Part shown: positions 36,617 through 49,935 of the stretch, in pieces
Layout: each line of letters begins with the position of its first letter
Position numbering within the stretch: the first letter of the stretch is position 1
Source: Saccharophagus degradans 2-40
GTDB taxonomy: Bacteria; Pseudomonadota; Gammaproteobacteria; Pseudomonadales; Cellvibrionaceae
Length of the DNA: 64,000 nt
NCBI RefSeq assembly: GCF_000013665.1
Contig: NC_007912.1
Location: 4,959,684-5,023,683 of the forward strand
Direction: 5' to 3'
Program-made: the position numbers and the translations under genes
Notes under the pieces: generated by a model
The model's input: the letters and a program-made list of their open reading frames with translations, nothing else
Told to the model about the DNA's origin: nothing
Database searches by the model: none

Positions 36617-37840
36617 ATGACGAATCAAATATTGAGCGAGAGGGAGAAAAAGTCTGTTAAGTGGCTGACTTTTATCATGTTTTTAATATTCGCTATGACC
36701 ACAGATGCAGTAGGGGTAATTATCCCAGAGGTGATTAAAACCTTTGGTCTAACCCTTACCCAAGCCGCAACTTTTCACTATGCAACGATGATAGCCATAG
36801 CAGTGTCTGGTATTTGTTTAGGCTATTTAGGCGACAGGTTCGGCAGAAAGCTAACCATTGTAGGCGGCCTAGCCTTGTTCGCTTTGGCGAGTTTTCTTTT
36901 CGCAGTAGGTTCGAGTTTCGGCTTCTTTTTATTACTTCTCGTAGCCATTGGCACCGCCGTTGGCATATTTAAAACAGCCGCACTCGCGCTTATAGGCGAT
37001 ATCTCTTCAACACCTGCTGAACATACTAAAACAATGAATCTGGTTGAGGGGTTTTTCGGTATTGGCGCCATAATTGGGCCAGCATTAGTCGTTTATCTGC
37101 TCGCGCAAGGTATTTCTTGGACATACCTTTATGTTGTGGCTGGTGGGCTGGCCGTTTTACTCATTGTTTTAGCTTCTGTTAGCCGCTACCCAGAACAAGC
37201 TAAAGAAGTGGATTTATCGGTAAATTGGAAGGCAGCGTTTAGCTTAGCAAAAGATTGGTATGCGCTTTTCTTCTCTAGCGGTATAGCTTTGTACGTAATT
37301 GTTGAGTGTGCGATTTATGTATGGATGCCAACTTGGTTTTTAGAATACGACGGCAACTACCCTCTATTGGCTACTTACGCCTTATCTGTGTTTTTTATAT
37401 TGCGCGCAGCGGGGCGGTTTTTAGCCGTTTTAGTGCTTAATTTAATGAGCTGGCAAATGGCAATGGTGGTTTGTACTGGTGCTATTTTTGTTTGCTACCT
37501 AGGAAGCATCGTTCTTGGCGTAAACTATGCTGTTTGGCTCTTACCTGCTTCAGGTTTATTTATGTCGCTAATTTACCCTACATTAAACTCCAAGGGCATA
37601 AGCGGTTTCGAGCCCCATAAACACAGCTCGGCTGCCGGTTTAATATTGTTTTTTACTGCCGTAGCAGCCGCCGTTGGGCCGTTACTAATGGGAGTTATTG
37701 GTGACTTCTTTGGTCATTTAATTTTTGGTTTTGTTTTCTGTGCCGCTTGTGCTGGTGCACTGTTTTTAGGTTGCATATTCAACTTTATAAAAGACCCATC
37801 CTCTCAAAGGCTTAGTGCAATCTCTTTAAAACATAGTTGA
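36617..37840 (+). CDS. MFS sugar transporter
   Basis: 407 residues, twelve predicted helices. Motif A between helices 2 and 3 reads GYLGDRFGRKLTIVGG, and a long central loop follows helix 6 (RYPEQAKEVDLSVNW). This would carry the sugar delivered by the TonB receptor across the inner membrane. It shares a divergent regulatory region with the receptor. Substrate is inferred from context only. Confidence 0.92.
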   Translation: MTNQILSEREKKSVKWLTFIMFLIFAMTTDAVGVIIPEVIKTFGLTLTQAATFHYATMIAIAVSGICLGYLGDRFGRKLTIVGGLALFALASFLFAVGSSFGFFLLLLVAIGTAVGIFKTAALALIGDISSTPAEHTKTMNLVEGFFGIGAIIGPALVVYLLAQGISWTYLYVVAGGLAVLLIVLASVSRYPEQAKEVDLSVNWKAAFSLAKDWYALFFSSGIALYVIVECAIYVWMPTWFLEYDGNYPLLATYALSVFFILRAAGRFLAVLVLNLMSWQMAMVVCTGAIFVCYLGSIVLGVNYAVWLLPASGLFMSLIYPTLNSKGISGFEPHKHSSAAGLILFFTAVAAAVGPLLMGVIGDFFGHLIFGFVFCAACAGALFLGCIFNFIKDPSSQRLSAISLKHS

Positions 37841-37856
37841 AAAAACTAAAAACCAT

Positions 37857-37882
37857 AAAAAAGGGAGCCATTGGCTCCCTTT
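37857..37882. terminator. Bidirectional terminator between MFS gene and atpC
   Basis: AAAAAGGGAGCC-ATT-GGCTCCCTTT, with A runs upstream and a T run on the minus strand side. It ends the ATP synthase operon and the MFS gene. Confidence 0.88.
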
Positions 37883-37905
37883 GGTATTCACTAATAATCG
37901 ATCTA

Positions 37906-38328
37906 TTAACGCTGTAGCTTTTTGCGGATAGCTTGCAAGGTGCGGAGCTGTGCAGCAGATTCTGCCAATTGTGCGGCGGCTTTGGAGTAGTCCAAACCTT
38001 CGCTAGATTGGATAGCCTGCTCGGCTTCTTTCATTGCAGCTTCAGCGGCGGCTTCATCCATGTCGCCTGCGCGTAAAGCGGTATCTGCAAGAACGGTTAC
38101 TACGTGTGGCTGTACTTCTAAGTAACCGCCAGATACGTAGAAGATTTCCTCTTCACCGTCTAATTTTTTAACTCTTACTGGGCCGGGCTTAAGCGCGGTT
38201 AGCAGTGGAGCGTGACCGTAGTTTATACCTACGTCACCCTCTACTGATGCGGCAACTAAAAGCTCGATTGCCCCAGAAAAAATTTCTTGCTCGGCGCTAA
38301 CAATGTCGCAATGTACTGTCATTGCCAT
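37906..38328 (-). CDS. atpC: ATP synthase F1 epsilon subunit
   Basis: 140 residues, last gene of the operon. N-terminal ten-strand sandwich ([60 protein letters not shown]) and C-terminal helical pair ([15 protein letters not shown]) that inhibits rotation in the extended state. Follows atpD after 22 bases. Confidence 0.97.
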   Translation of the reverse strand: MAMTVHCDIVSAEQEIFSGAIELLVAASVEGDVGINYGHAPLLTALKPGPVRVKKLDGEEEIFYVSGGYLEVQPHVVTVLADTALRAGDMDEAAAEAAMKEAEQAIQSSEGLDYSKAAAQLAESAAQLRTLQAIRKKLQR

Positions 38329-38350
38329 AGTTCCTGCCTCGATTAGCAGC

Positions 38351-39781
<1,431 letters not shown>

Positions 39782-39815
39782 TTAAATTAAAAATCAAATG
39801 TCAGGGTAGGCCGTA

Positions 39816-40676
39816 TTACACCGCGGCTGCGCCGCTTACGATTTCTGACAGTTCTTGTGTAATAGCTGCTTGGCGCGCTTTGTTGTAAACCAACTGCAAA
39901 CCGTCGATTAAGTCACCGGCATTATCGGTGGCGTTTTTCATCGCGATCATTCGTGCAGCTTGCTCACATGCGCCGTTTTCTACTACGGCCTGGTACACCT
40001 GAGATTCGATGTAACGCACCAATAAACCGTCTAGCAATTCGCGTGCTTCGGGCTCATAGATGTAATCCCATTGGTGCTGTAATTTTTTGTCTTCATCTGG
40101 CTGTAAAGGCAGAAGTTGCTCTACCGATGGTAATTGAGTCATAGTGTTCACGAACTCGTTACCTACCAAGTAAAGCTTGTCGATTTTCTGCTCGGCAAAC
40201 GCATCTAGCATAACTTTAACGCTGCCAATCAAATCGGATACCTTGGGTTTTTCGCCTATATCACGCACGCTTGCAACGATGTTGCCGCCCACGGAATTAA
40301 AGAACGAAGTACCTTTTGCGCCGATCATGCACAGGTCTACACCAACGCCTTTATCGGCCCACGCTTTACTGTGGACGATAACTTGCTTAAACACGTTAAC
40401 GTTTAAGCCACCACACAGACCGCGGTCTGAGGATACGATGATGTAACCGACTCGTTTAACTTCACGCTCTTGCAGATAAAGGTGCTTATACTCTGGATTA
40501 CCATTGGCTAAGTGGCCAACAACAGCGCGCATGCGGCTGGCGTAGGGCTTACCTAGTTCCATGCGGTCCTGGGCGCGACGCATTTTACTGGCCGCTACCA
40601 TTTCCATTGCACTGGTAATCTTTTGCGTATTTTTGATACTACCTATTTGGGTACGTATTTCTTTACCGCTTGCCAT
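39816..40676 (-). CDS. atpG: ATP synthase F1 gamma subunit
   Basis: 286 residues, central shaft. N-terminal helix [31 protein letters not shown] in the Rossmann part, and C-terminal helix [24 protein letters not shown]. Six bases from atpA. Confidence 0.98.
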
Positions 40677-40682
40677 GATGCT

Positions 40683-42224
40683 TTACCAAGTTTGCGTGGC
40701 TTTAAAGGTATCCAAAGCAGACTTCAGTTGCCCAGCGATTTCATCGCTGTAGCTTCCGCCGTTCATGGTGTTCATCAAATCGGCGTGCGAGCTGTTCATG
40801 TAAGACAGCAATGCAGATTCGAAATCACCAATTTTGGAAACTTCTACGTCTTTCAAGTAGCCTTCGTTCGCAGCGTAAACAACAACAGCCATTTCACCCA
40901 CGCTTTGTGGAGAGTACTGCTTTTGCTTCATCAATTCGGTTACGCGCTCACCGTGCTCTAACTGAGCTTTGGTTGCTTCGTCCAAATCGGATGCAAACTG
41001 AGAGAAAGCCGCCAATTCGCGGTACTGCGCAAGTGCGGTACGAATACCACCAGACAATTTCTTAATTACTTTAGTCTGAGCAGAACCACCAACACGAGAA
41101 ACCGAGATACCTGCGTTCATTGCAGGACGGATGCCGGCGTTGAATAGGTCTGTTTCAAGGAAGATCTGACCATCGGTAATAGAAATTACGTTGGTAGGTA
41201 CGAATGCAGAAACGTCACCAGCTTGAGTTTCGATGATTGGCAATGCGGTTAAAGAACCGGTTTTACCTTTCACTTCACCGTTGGTGAGTTGCTCTACGTA
41301 GTCAGCGTTTACACGTGCAGCGCGCTCAAGTAAGCGTGAGTGCAAGTAGAAAACGTCACCTGGGTAGGCTTCACGGCCTGGTGGACGACGTAGTAACAAA
41401 GAAATTTGACGGTAAGCCCAAGCTTGTTTAGTCAAATCATCATAAATAATAAGTGCGTCTTCGCCGCGATCGCGGAAGTATTCACCCATAGTACAGCCCG
41501 CAAAAGGAGCCAAGAACTGCATAGATGCTGGGTCAGAAGCGGTAGCAGCAACAACAATGGTGTGATCCATTGCGCCGTGCTCTTCTAATTTACGCACAAC
41601 AGATGCAACAGACGATGCTTTTTGACCAATAGCCACATAGATACATTTAATACCTGTACCTTTTTGGTTAATGATGGCATCGACAGCAACAGCTGTTTTA
41701 CCTGTTTGGCGGTCACCAATAATCAATTCGCGCTGACCACGGCCGATTGGCACCATGGTATCAACTGCTTTCAAACCAATTTGCACTGGCTGATCAACGG
41801 ACTGACGAGCAATTACGCCCGGTGCAATTTTTTCGATTGCGTCAGTTTTCTTGGCGTTAATAGGGCCTTTACCGTCGATTGGGTTACCTAGTGCATCGAC
41901 AACGCGACCACAAAGCTCTTCACCAACAGGCACTTCCAAGATACGACCTGTACACTTACAGGACTGACCTTCGGCAACGCCTTGGTAATCACCCAATACA
42001 ACTGCACCTACTGAATCGCGCTCTAAGTTAAGCGCAATACCGTAAACACCGCCTTCAAATTCAATCATCTCACCGTACATAACATCGGCAAGACCGTGGA
42101 TACGAATAATACCGTCGGTTACAGAAACCACGGTGCCTTCGTTTTGCGCTTCGGTAGAAACCGCTAGGTTGTCTATCCGTTGCTTAATAATTTCGCTAAT
42201 TTCGGAAGGATTCAGCTGTTGCAT
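40683..42224 (-). CDS. atpA: ATP synthase F1 alpha subunit
   Basis: 513 residues, non-catalytic nucleotide-binding subunit. P-loop [45 protein letters not shown] and the arginine finger region. Full length. Confidence 0.99.
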
Positions 42225-42261
42225 ACTGTAATTCCTTAAATTCTGAATTTCGGACCCAGAG

Positions 42262-42798
42262 TCAAACGTTCATAGCTTCAGCAAGCTTTGCTAAACGTCC
42301 GCGCACAGAACCATCTATTACGGTGTCACCCGCTCGGATGAGCGCACCACCTAGCAGGGCTTTATCTACCGCCGTGCTTAGGGTGACTTCTCGATCCAGT
42401 TTTTTGCTAAGCGCTTCAACCAGTTTTTTCTCTGTCGCTGCGTCTATTTCAAACGCGGTCTCTACGGTCACATCAAGTGATTTTTCTTGATTAGCTTTGT
42501 AAAGATCAAACAAAACAGAAATTTCTGGGAGTAGGGCTAAACGTCGATTATCCGCCAATACGTGTATAAAGTTTTGTTGCTTTTCAGCAAGCTCTTCGCC
42601 ACATAGCGCAACAAAAGCATCGGCTTTTTGTTGCGCAGTTAAGCCAGGAGCAGACAAAACAGTTTTTACACGGTCGACTTGAGAAACTGCAGCTGCTGTC
42701 GCCAACGCTTTGGACCAACCACCTAGGTCGCTGGCATCGCGTGCGGCAATAAAAGCAGCTTTAGCGTAGGGTCGAGCTAATGTCGTAAATTCTGCCAT
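42262..42798 (-). CDS. atpH: ATP synthase F1 delta subunit
   Basis: 178 residues, stator cap connecting F1 to the b stalk. Starts [20 protein letters not shown] and ends with the conserved [20 protein letters not shown] block. Confidence 0.97.
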
Positions 42799-42818
42799 GA
42801 CGTTTTCTCAGCCCCCGA

Positions 42819-43289
42819 TTAAAGCTCTGCAGCTAGTTTGTCCAGCATTTCGCTGTGCGCTTTGGCATCTACTGTAGTGCCAAGCACTTTTTCAGCACCT
42901 TGAATGGCCAATGCTGCAACCTTGCCACGCAATTCTTCGCGCGCTTGGGCAACTTGACGTTCAATTTCTGCCTGGGCAGCAGCTTTAATACGCTCGCCTT
43001 CTGCGACTGCAGCTTCTTTAGCTTCTTCAACAATTTGGTTACCGCGCTTGTTAGCTTGCTCCACAATAGTGGCCGCTTGCTCTTTTGCTTCGGTTAATTG
43101 TTTGCCCGCTTTTTTCTGAGCCAATTCTAAATCTTTATCGGCGCGATCTGCTGCTTCTAAGCCTTCTGCAATACGTTTTTCGCGCTCTTCCATCATAGCG
43201 ATGAGCTGAGGCCATACGTACTTCATGCAGAAAAGAATAAAAGCAATAAACGTTAATGATTGCCCGATAAGTGTTAGGTTGATATTCAC
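42819..43289 (-). CDS. atpF: ATP synthase Fo b subunit
   Basis: 156 residues, peripheral stalk. Membrane helix ([20 protein letters not shown]) with a long charged coiled coil ([20 protein letters not shown]) that dimerises. Length is the same as in E. coli. Confidence 0.97.
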   Translation of the reverse strand: MNINLTLIGQSLTFIAFILFCMKYVWPQLIAMMEEREKRIAEGLEAADRADKDLELAQKKAGKQLTEAKEQAATIVEQANKRGNQIVEEAKEAAVAEGERIKAAAQAEIERQVAQAREELRGKVAALAIQGAEKVLGTTVDAKAHSEMLDKLAAEL

Positions 43290-43332
43290 ACCTACACCTC
43301 TCTAATTAGTTGCTGGAAGGGTGATAGCAAAA

Positions 43333-43593
<261 letters not shown>

Positions 43594-43646
43594 TTATTAA
43601 GATAAAAAAGTAAAAGTTAAAAATGTAAAACGTAAAACTAAAAAAA

Positions 43647-44603
<957 letters not shown>

Positions 44604-44927
44604 TTAAAGTCTAAAGTTTTTGGCTACCTGCAGGCCGATAAACCACTGCAGAACCACCATGAAACCAAAGCCGATAAATAAAAACTCTACCTGCAGTGGC
44701 TGAACAAATCGAAATACTAAGGCAAACCCTACTGCCGCTAGAGCCAGTTTGCCCGATTGCCCCCAACTAAACGAGCGGGCTATCCAACGCGCTGCTTGAG
44801 CGCCTCGGTATCGAAAAGCGTAATAGGTAAAATAAAGATTGGGGAGCATATAAACAATTGCCCCAAGCAGGAATGATTTAGCCGCAAGCGGGTGCACCAA
44901 AAACCCAATGAGGGACAGTGGTATCAC
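44604..44927 (-). CDS. atpI: ATP synthase accessory protein AtpI
   Basis: 107 residues from GTG 44927 as a conservative start; three to four membrane helices (SFLLGAIVYMLPNLYFTYYA, LALAAVGFALVFRFVQP). AtpI helps assemble the c ring. The GTG has no ribosome site and cuts into the first helix. The frame is open up to ATT codons at 44987 and 44984, preceded by GGAAGG, and the added residues (TKRTFHPVRFSILVQLACV) complete a helix with a basic head as in homologues. A non-canonical ATT start is therefore plausible. Confidence 0.9.
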   Translation of the reverse strand: MIPLSLIGFLVHPLAAKSFLLGAIVYMLPNLYFTYYAFRYRGAQAARWIARSFSWGQSGKLALAAVGFALVFRFVQPLQVEFLFIGFGFMVVLQWFIGLQVAKNFRL

Positions 44928-44987
44928 ACATGCGAGCTGAACCAGTATGCTAAACCGAACCGGGTGAAATGTTCTTTTAGTAATAAT

Positions 44988-45496
44988 CTTACCTTCCGCG
45001 TTTTAACCTAGCTAAGCCCTTACTGCTTCACCAACCGAACTACATACCAAAAAGTGGCCACAGCATTTTGCCGAGGTCACGAAATGTTAAATATGTGGAA
45101 CGAGGGCAAAGTAGGGAAGCATGGATTCGAGGGGTAAGATACCCGCGATTTGCCTACTTGATAGTTACCTTAGAAAGCGCGACTTTTGCGCCCCGGCACC
45201 ACCTTATCCTCTTTATACACCAGTTACGCCCAATCGAGTTTTAAAGCCGTCATTTGGGCGCTTGGGATTATAGGGAGTAAGTAGTGCACTATCAAGGGCG
45301 GCAACGCCTGCGGGCAAATCTAACGTGAAATAGTTGCTTGTGGCGGCGAATAGAACAGATTTAAAGCCAATTTTGGCCTGACCAAAACAAAATTCACGGC
45401 TTTTAAGAAGCAATCCACACGTAGTATGCTTTCACCCGCACTAAACATTTCACCCACACCTATGGAAACAAACTTCATACAATCGGGACGCTAATA
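44988..45496. other. Promoter region of atp operon
   Basis: About 500 bases between atpI and the plus-strand TPR gene. The expected neighbours parA, parB and gidB are not present. I see no convincing gene; a minus-strand open frame at 45213-45413 resembles nothing. The atp promoter must lie here but I cannot place the boxes. Confidence 0.5.
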
Positions 45497-46684
45497 ATGA
45501 CAAGCCACAACCTTACTGCACCCAACGCAATTACCCGTATTTTAGCGCTGCTGTTTTTACTGTTTACAACCACCCAGGCTGCGTATGCCGCCCCAAAGAA
45601 AAGCTTCGCCGAAGAGCTAGATGCTTTGGGCGCAAACTTTAGCGAATACATGAACCAGCAGGACTTCGTTGCCGTACTCAACCTATTCGATACCCAGCAG
45701 CTTGCTTCTAGCGTAAGCGACCAACTGGAACTGACTGGAAAATTCAGAAAAGACTTCGAAACAGGTATGTTGCAATCCCTTAATTCACCCCAGTGGTTGC
45801 GCAACTTTTTGCAGCAGGGTACCCCAACGTTTATTTCGAAAGGCGCCCGCAAAATAGACGGTAAATATCGCGCAATAGTACGCATAGATTACGAAACAGG
45901 CGGCCACAACTTTTTAGAATTACAGTGTAAACGCAACCAAGCCGGTGAGTTAAAAATAGTCGATTTCTTTATAGCGACTACAGGGCAAAATGTTGTGGCC
46001 ACACTGGTGGATACCTCCGCCCTGTTACTTAAGCAACAATCCGGCGTTGTGGCTAAGCTGATAGCCGCCTACCAAGGTGAGGAAAACCTCCAACAAAAAA
46101 TTAAACAAATCAATGAATTACGCAGCCAAGGCAAATTCGCAGAAGCCCACAATATCCTACAAAGCTTGCCGGATTCCGTGCGAGACAGCGAAATAATTGT
46201 GTCGATGTCCATCATGTTATCTAGCAACATTAGCGACGAGCTATACAGAGCAGACTTAAACAGGCTGGCCAAGCTATACGGCGACAAACCAAGATTCAGC
46301 TTTATGCTGATAGATCACTATTTTTACGAAGAAGATTTTACCAACGCCCTTAAGGCAACCGGTATTATGCAGAAGCGCTACGGCACCGATGCTGCACTGC
46401 TAAATCTCCAAGGCCGACTTTTGCATTTAGATGGCAAAGGTAAAAAGGGCAACAAAGCGTTAGAAGCCGCTATTAAGGCCGAACCCTATACCATTGATGC
46501 CTACTGGTCGTTAATGGAGTTTTACGCAGCCGATAAGCAATTTCAGCTGGCAGTAGACACGATGTCCCGCATGGAGAATCAGTTTGACTACACTTTTAGT
46601 ACTGACGATTTCGATACATCAGACCCGACAATGGCTTCGCTTGTAAACAGCGATGCCTTTAAGCAAAAAGTAGGAACACCTTAA
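45497..46684 (+). CDS. Exported TPR-repeat protein
   Basis: 395 residues. Signal peptide ends near AYAAP (about residue 31). The first 160 residues form an alpha/beta domain (HNFLELQCKRNQAGELKIVD) and the rest helical repeats of TPR type (FAEAHNILQSLPDS, ALLNLQGRLLHLDGKGKKGN, AYWSLMEFYAADKQFQLAVD). It probably scaffolds periplasmic or outer-membrane complexes; no partner is evident. It has no operon neighbours within reach. Confidence 0.8.
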   Translation: MTSHNLTAPNAITRILALLFLLFTTTQAAYAAPKKSFAEELDALGANFSEYMNQQDFVAVLNLFDTQQLASSVSDQLELTGKFRKDFETGMLQSLNSPQWLRNFLQQGTPTFISKGARKIDGKYRAIVRIDYETGGHNFLELQCKRNQAGELKIVDFFIATTGQNVVATLVDTSALLLKQQSGVVAKLIAAYQGEENLQQKIKQINELRSQGKFAEAHNILQSLPDSVRDSEIIVSMSIMLSSNISDELYRADLNRLAKLYGDKPRFSFMLIDHYFYEEDFTNALKATGIMQKRYGTDAALLNLQGRLLHLDGKGKKGNKALEAAIKAEPYTIDAYWSLMEFYAADKQFQLAVDTMSRMENQFDYTFSTDDFDTSDPTMASLVNSDAFKQKVGTP

Positions 46685-46890
46685 GCGCCAGCAGCGCCTT
46701 ATTAGGTTCACCAATAGGGCGCGATCTTTCCTTCCGAGTAATCGCTCACTAATCACAGCCCTCAAACAACCCAGCCTCCATAACCACGCTACATAGCGTA
46801 GTACCAATGGTTACGCAACCACAATCACCTTATGCACACCACCACCTGTTATATGATTGCGCTACCTAACAATAAAGAAGAGTGCCCATC

Positions 46891-47925
46891 ATGTTTGTAA
46901 TTAAACGACTTTTTCTATTTTTACTGCTTACCGGCCTGTACGCATGTGGCGGGGGAAGTAGCACCGACACCAAAACAACTCCCACGGACACCCCACAAAC
47001 TCAACCTGAGCCGGAGCCCAATCCAGAGCAAGAACAAGAGCAAGAGCAGGAACCCGAACAGGAGCCAGAAGCTGAGCCCGTAGTAGTGGAAGGCAACGAA
47101 ACCTTTACTATCTTGTTGGATAGCGATGCCATCAAAATTTACGAGATAGGTAATTGCGGCGACACCCCTGGGTCCAACACTAGCCACCGCGTTTATATTG
47201 ATAACAGCAACACCATTAATGGTGACATTTGGAACTGGGTAGATAACGCAGCTGCCGCATGGGATGGCATAAGCAAAGCCAATACGGCTTATGCCATTAG
47301 CCGAACTAGCAACGCTAACGACGCTAACTGCTCTAATGTAGCTACCTACAACCATATATTGGTTAAAAAGCTAGGTGATTGGACCAACCAGCACGCGAAT
47401 GGCTTTTGGGTAACGAGTAAGAGTGACGAAACTATCGGCCAGCTTGGCACGGTTATCTTCGACATGTATTACGACTCTGCCAACACCATATTACCCAGCG
47501 CAGCCGCTATAGAAGCAGCCTATGGAGCAGGTATGACTGGCGAACAATTAGCCGCATGGGAAGACAGCCTGTTCCACTTAGATATTCGCGTAGATGGTGT
47601 AGAGGAAACTTCAGACAACGGCAGTATTTATAAAGCCGCTTACAACTTGGCCCTAACACCCGAATATGCCGATAAATGGCTGCGCATAGAAATACCATTA
47701 ACCAGCTTTGAATTTATTCGCTCGGTAGGTTACGACAATTTCACTTCTGACCAAGCCACCGTTGGCACTAAATCTTTGCGCGCTATTGGCTTTGTAGCCG
47801 AGACTAAGAATAGATTGGTGTACAGAAATTACGATCAACAGGGCTTTAGCGAAGAGACCACTGCAAAGCTGTTTAAAGAGATAGGGTTGCGCATTAAGCG
47901 CTTCGAAATTACACCAGCCGAATAA
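46891..47925 (+). CDS. Lipoprotein with acidic Glu/Gln/Pro linker, function unknown
   Basis: 344 residues from ATG 46891 (a GTG three codons earlier is possible). Lipobox LYAC at about residue 19, then a low-complexity linker (PEQEQEQEQEPEQEPEAEP) that spaces the domain from the membrane. The C-terminal 270 residues are unrecognised, containing Trp, Asn and Tyr-rich beta segments (DIWNWVDNAAAAWDGISKAN) and three Cys. No motif was found. A strong terminator follows. Confidence 0.75.
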   Translation: MFVIKRLFLFLLLTGLYACGGGSSTDTKTTPTDTPQTQPEPEPNPEQEQEQEQEPEQEPEAEPVVVEGNETFTILLDSDAIKIYEIGNCGDTPGSNTSHRVYIDNSNTINGDIWNWVDNAAAAWDGISKANTAYAISRTSNANDANCSNVATYNHILVKKLGDWTNQHANGFWVTSKSDETIGQLGTVIFDMYYDSANTILPSAAAIEAAYGAGMTGEQLAAWEDSLFHLDIRVDGVEETSDNGSIYKAAYNLALTPEYADKWLRIEIPLTSFEFIRSVGYDNFTSDQATVGTKSLRAIGFVAETKNRLVYRNYDQQGFSEETTAKLFKEIGLRIKRFEITPAE

Positions 47926-47958
47926 TAAACAATTTAAAAAGTGTGGTTAGCCCCTCTT

Positions 47959-48006
47959 GCAGTAATTATTACCTGTTCCCCTACAGGCAATAATTACTGC
48001 TTTTTT
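47959..48006 (+). terminator. Long intrinsic terminator
   Basis: GCAGTAATTATT pairs with AATAATTACTGC, and an inner CCTGT/ACAGG stem closes the loop, followed by TTTTTT. It ends the lipoprotein gene and could also act on the convergent minus-strand gene. Confidence 0.88.
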
Positions 48007-48036
48007 AGTTAGAGGCCGCTATTAAGCGGTAAGCAT

Positions 48037-48789
48037 TTAGTCGATAAAAATTTGCTTATAGGCCGCAAGGGTCATACACGAAATGACCGGAATCGCTACC
48101 AGCAAACCAACAAACAGCAAAATCCCGCCCACCGCAAAAAATATTGACGCCATAATACCGTAAATAATAAGCGGCAAAATATTCTTTACGCAGCCTAAAA
48201 AACTCATGCGCATAGCGCTTATAACATTGATGTTATTTAGAACAATTAATGCAGGAGCGAATAATAGCGACATAGAGAGTGCAATCATACCCACTACTAT
48301 AAATAGCATCATGGGCGCACTAAAAGCGCTTGGATCAAAATTATCTGCGCCACTAAAAGCAGCATAACCGTAATAAAATATCGGCGAGAAAATAACTAAC
48401 GAGAGCACAATAGCTATAACACTTAATAAAATTAAACTGCCAAAATTGCGTTTAAACCCCTCAAACAAGTCGCTTACTTCTACTTGTTCACCGTCGTGGT
48501 TTTTCTTAAGTGCAACCCAAATGCCACCCACCCAAACATAGCTAAACAGCATGTTTATATAATTTACAAACGGCACCGCATTCAAAACAATATACAGAAT
48601 GCCGCCAACAAGCATAAACAACACCCAACCACCGGCACTGCGCCCAAAATACTCAAACGCCGCACCCACCCAATTAAACGCGCTGCCCACAGGTACCATA
48701 CGCGGCTCGTGCGCCACAAAATCACCCAGCGTTGCTGCATCCACTACTTCCGCTTCGGGGGCCGAGTAGGGGTTTAGTTCTTCGCTCAT
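48037..48789 (-). CDS. BPSS1780-like multi-pass membrane protein
   Basis: 250 residues. Hydrophilic head NPYSAPEAEVVD, then five to six membrane helices. The NPY(S/A)P head and the alternation of helices with SAMRMSFLGCVKNILPLIIY are typical of the BPSS1780/DUF975-like group of unknown function. No partner gene is visible. Confidence 0.7.
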   Translation of the reverse strand: MSEELNPYSAPEAEVVDAATLGDFVAHEPRMVPVGSAFNWVGAAFEYFGRSAGGWVLFMLVGGILYIVLNAVPFVNYINMLFSYVWVGGIWVALKKNHDGEQVEVSDLFEGFKRNFGSLILLSVIAIVLSLVIFSPIFYYGYAAFSGADNFDPSAFSAPMMLFIVVGMIALSMSLLFAPALIVLNNINVISAMRMSFLGCVKNILPLIIYGIMASIFFAVGGILLFVGLLVAIPVISCMTLAAYKQIFID

Positions 48790-48907
48790 ATTTATTCCCT
48801 TTTGTTATTGTTGGTTACCACCAATCATGTTTACTTTGATTACTACTATGTTGAATTTTGCATTTAACTACTTTTTTACGAGTATTGCGACCACTTGTAG
48901 GTAGCCC

Positions 48908-49807
48908 CTAACTCGATGAGTAATCACCGTTTACACGCTTACCCATCTCGCCCTCAAACAGCGGTCTAAGTATTTGCAACCTTTCGATTAAAAACTGTTT
49001 AAACGCGCGTACGCGGGCGGTTTCTCGCAAGTCTGCGTGGTGCAACACCCAAATACCCCAATCGGATGGGGTAAGCGCTAAATCGAGCTTAAAAATATCC
49101 GCATCCAACACGCTATCGGGCAGGTAGCAGGGCATGCGCGCAATTCCAATGCCTACTTTTACTGCGGCATACATCGAGGCGAGGTCGTCCACTTTTAACA
49201 CCACTTTGGCATTGGGGAAGTGCTGCTGCGCCCACGCGGGCGGGTTGGTATCTTGGCGCCAAATAATGATTTTTTGCTCGGCTAGCACCTGAGGGTGCTG
49301 CTTAGAAAAGTACACGGCGTGGCGCAAATTTGCGAGCTTTTGGCCCACGAGCGTTTCTGGCGGGGCAGGGGTGACCCGCACGGCAATATCGGCTTCGCGG
49401 GCGGATAGGTTTTTTAAGCCAGGGCTTACCACTAGCTCGAGATCCACATCTGGGTATTTGCCTGTGAAGTCTTGTAGGTAGGGAATAATACAGTGGTTGG
49501 CCAGTTCGTGCGGCATCGTCACCACAAGCTTGCCGGATAAACGTGTATCCCCAGCGTAAAGTAAGCGCTCAACCGTTTGATTTTGCTGTTCAATTTCCAA
49601 CGCGTGCTGATAAATAACATCGCCCGCTTCAGTTAACTGGTAACCATTTGGCTGGCGATTAAACAGCTTCACGCCGTGCTTTTTTTCCAGCGCGGCAATG
49701 CGCCGCGCAACGGTGGAATGGTTTACTCCCAGTTCCCGCGATGCACCCGATAAGCTGCCACAACGGGCCAACTCTAAGAAATAGCGCAAATCATCCCAAT
49801 TATTCAT
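48908..49807 (-). CDS. LysR-family transcriptional regulator
   Basis: 299 residues from ATG 49807 (MNNWDDLRYFLELARCGSLS); an upstream ATG at 49915 adds residues unlike the family. HTH VNHSTVARRIAALEKKHGV. Divergent from the DUF1330-GST pair at 49.9 kb and likely to regulate it. Confidence 0.92.
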   Translation of the reverse strand: MNNWDDLRYFLELARCGSLSGASRELGVNHSTVARRIAALEKKHGVKLFNRQPNGYQLTEAGDVIYQHALEIEQQNQTVERLLYAGDTRLSGKLVVTMPHELANHCIIPYLQDFTGKYPDVDLELVVSPGLKNLSAREADIAVRVTPAPPETLVGQKLANLRHAVYFSKQHPQVLAEQKIIIWRQDTNPPAWAQQHFPNAKVVLKVDDLASMYAAVKVGIGIARMPCYLPDSVLDADIFKLDLALTPSDWGIWVLHHADLRETARVRAFKQFLIERLQILRPLFEGEMGKRVNGDYSSS

Positions 49808-49935
49808 CTGTGCATTTTTGCATATCAATTTTGCAAATGTCGAGAATTTACGCACACTGCAGCTAACCCTATTATTTGCCCACTTACGGCAGGTTCTGAT
49901 TTTTCTCAGGCCCACATCACACTAAAGAGCAAGTA

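Noticed and set aside
45213-45413. Minus-strand open frame upstream of atpI
   Set aside because: 66 codons with no ribosome site, no family resemblance and no partner; it overlaps the expected atp promoter.
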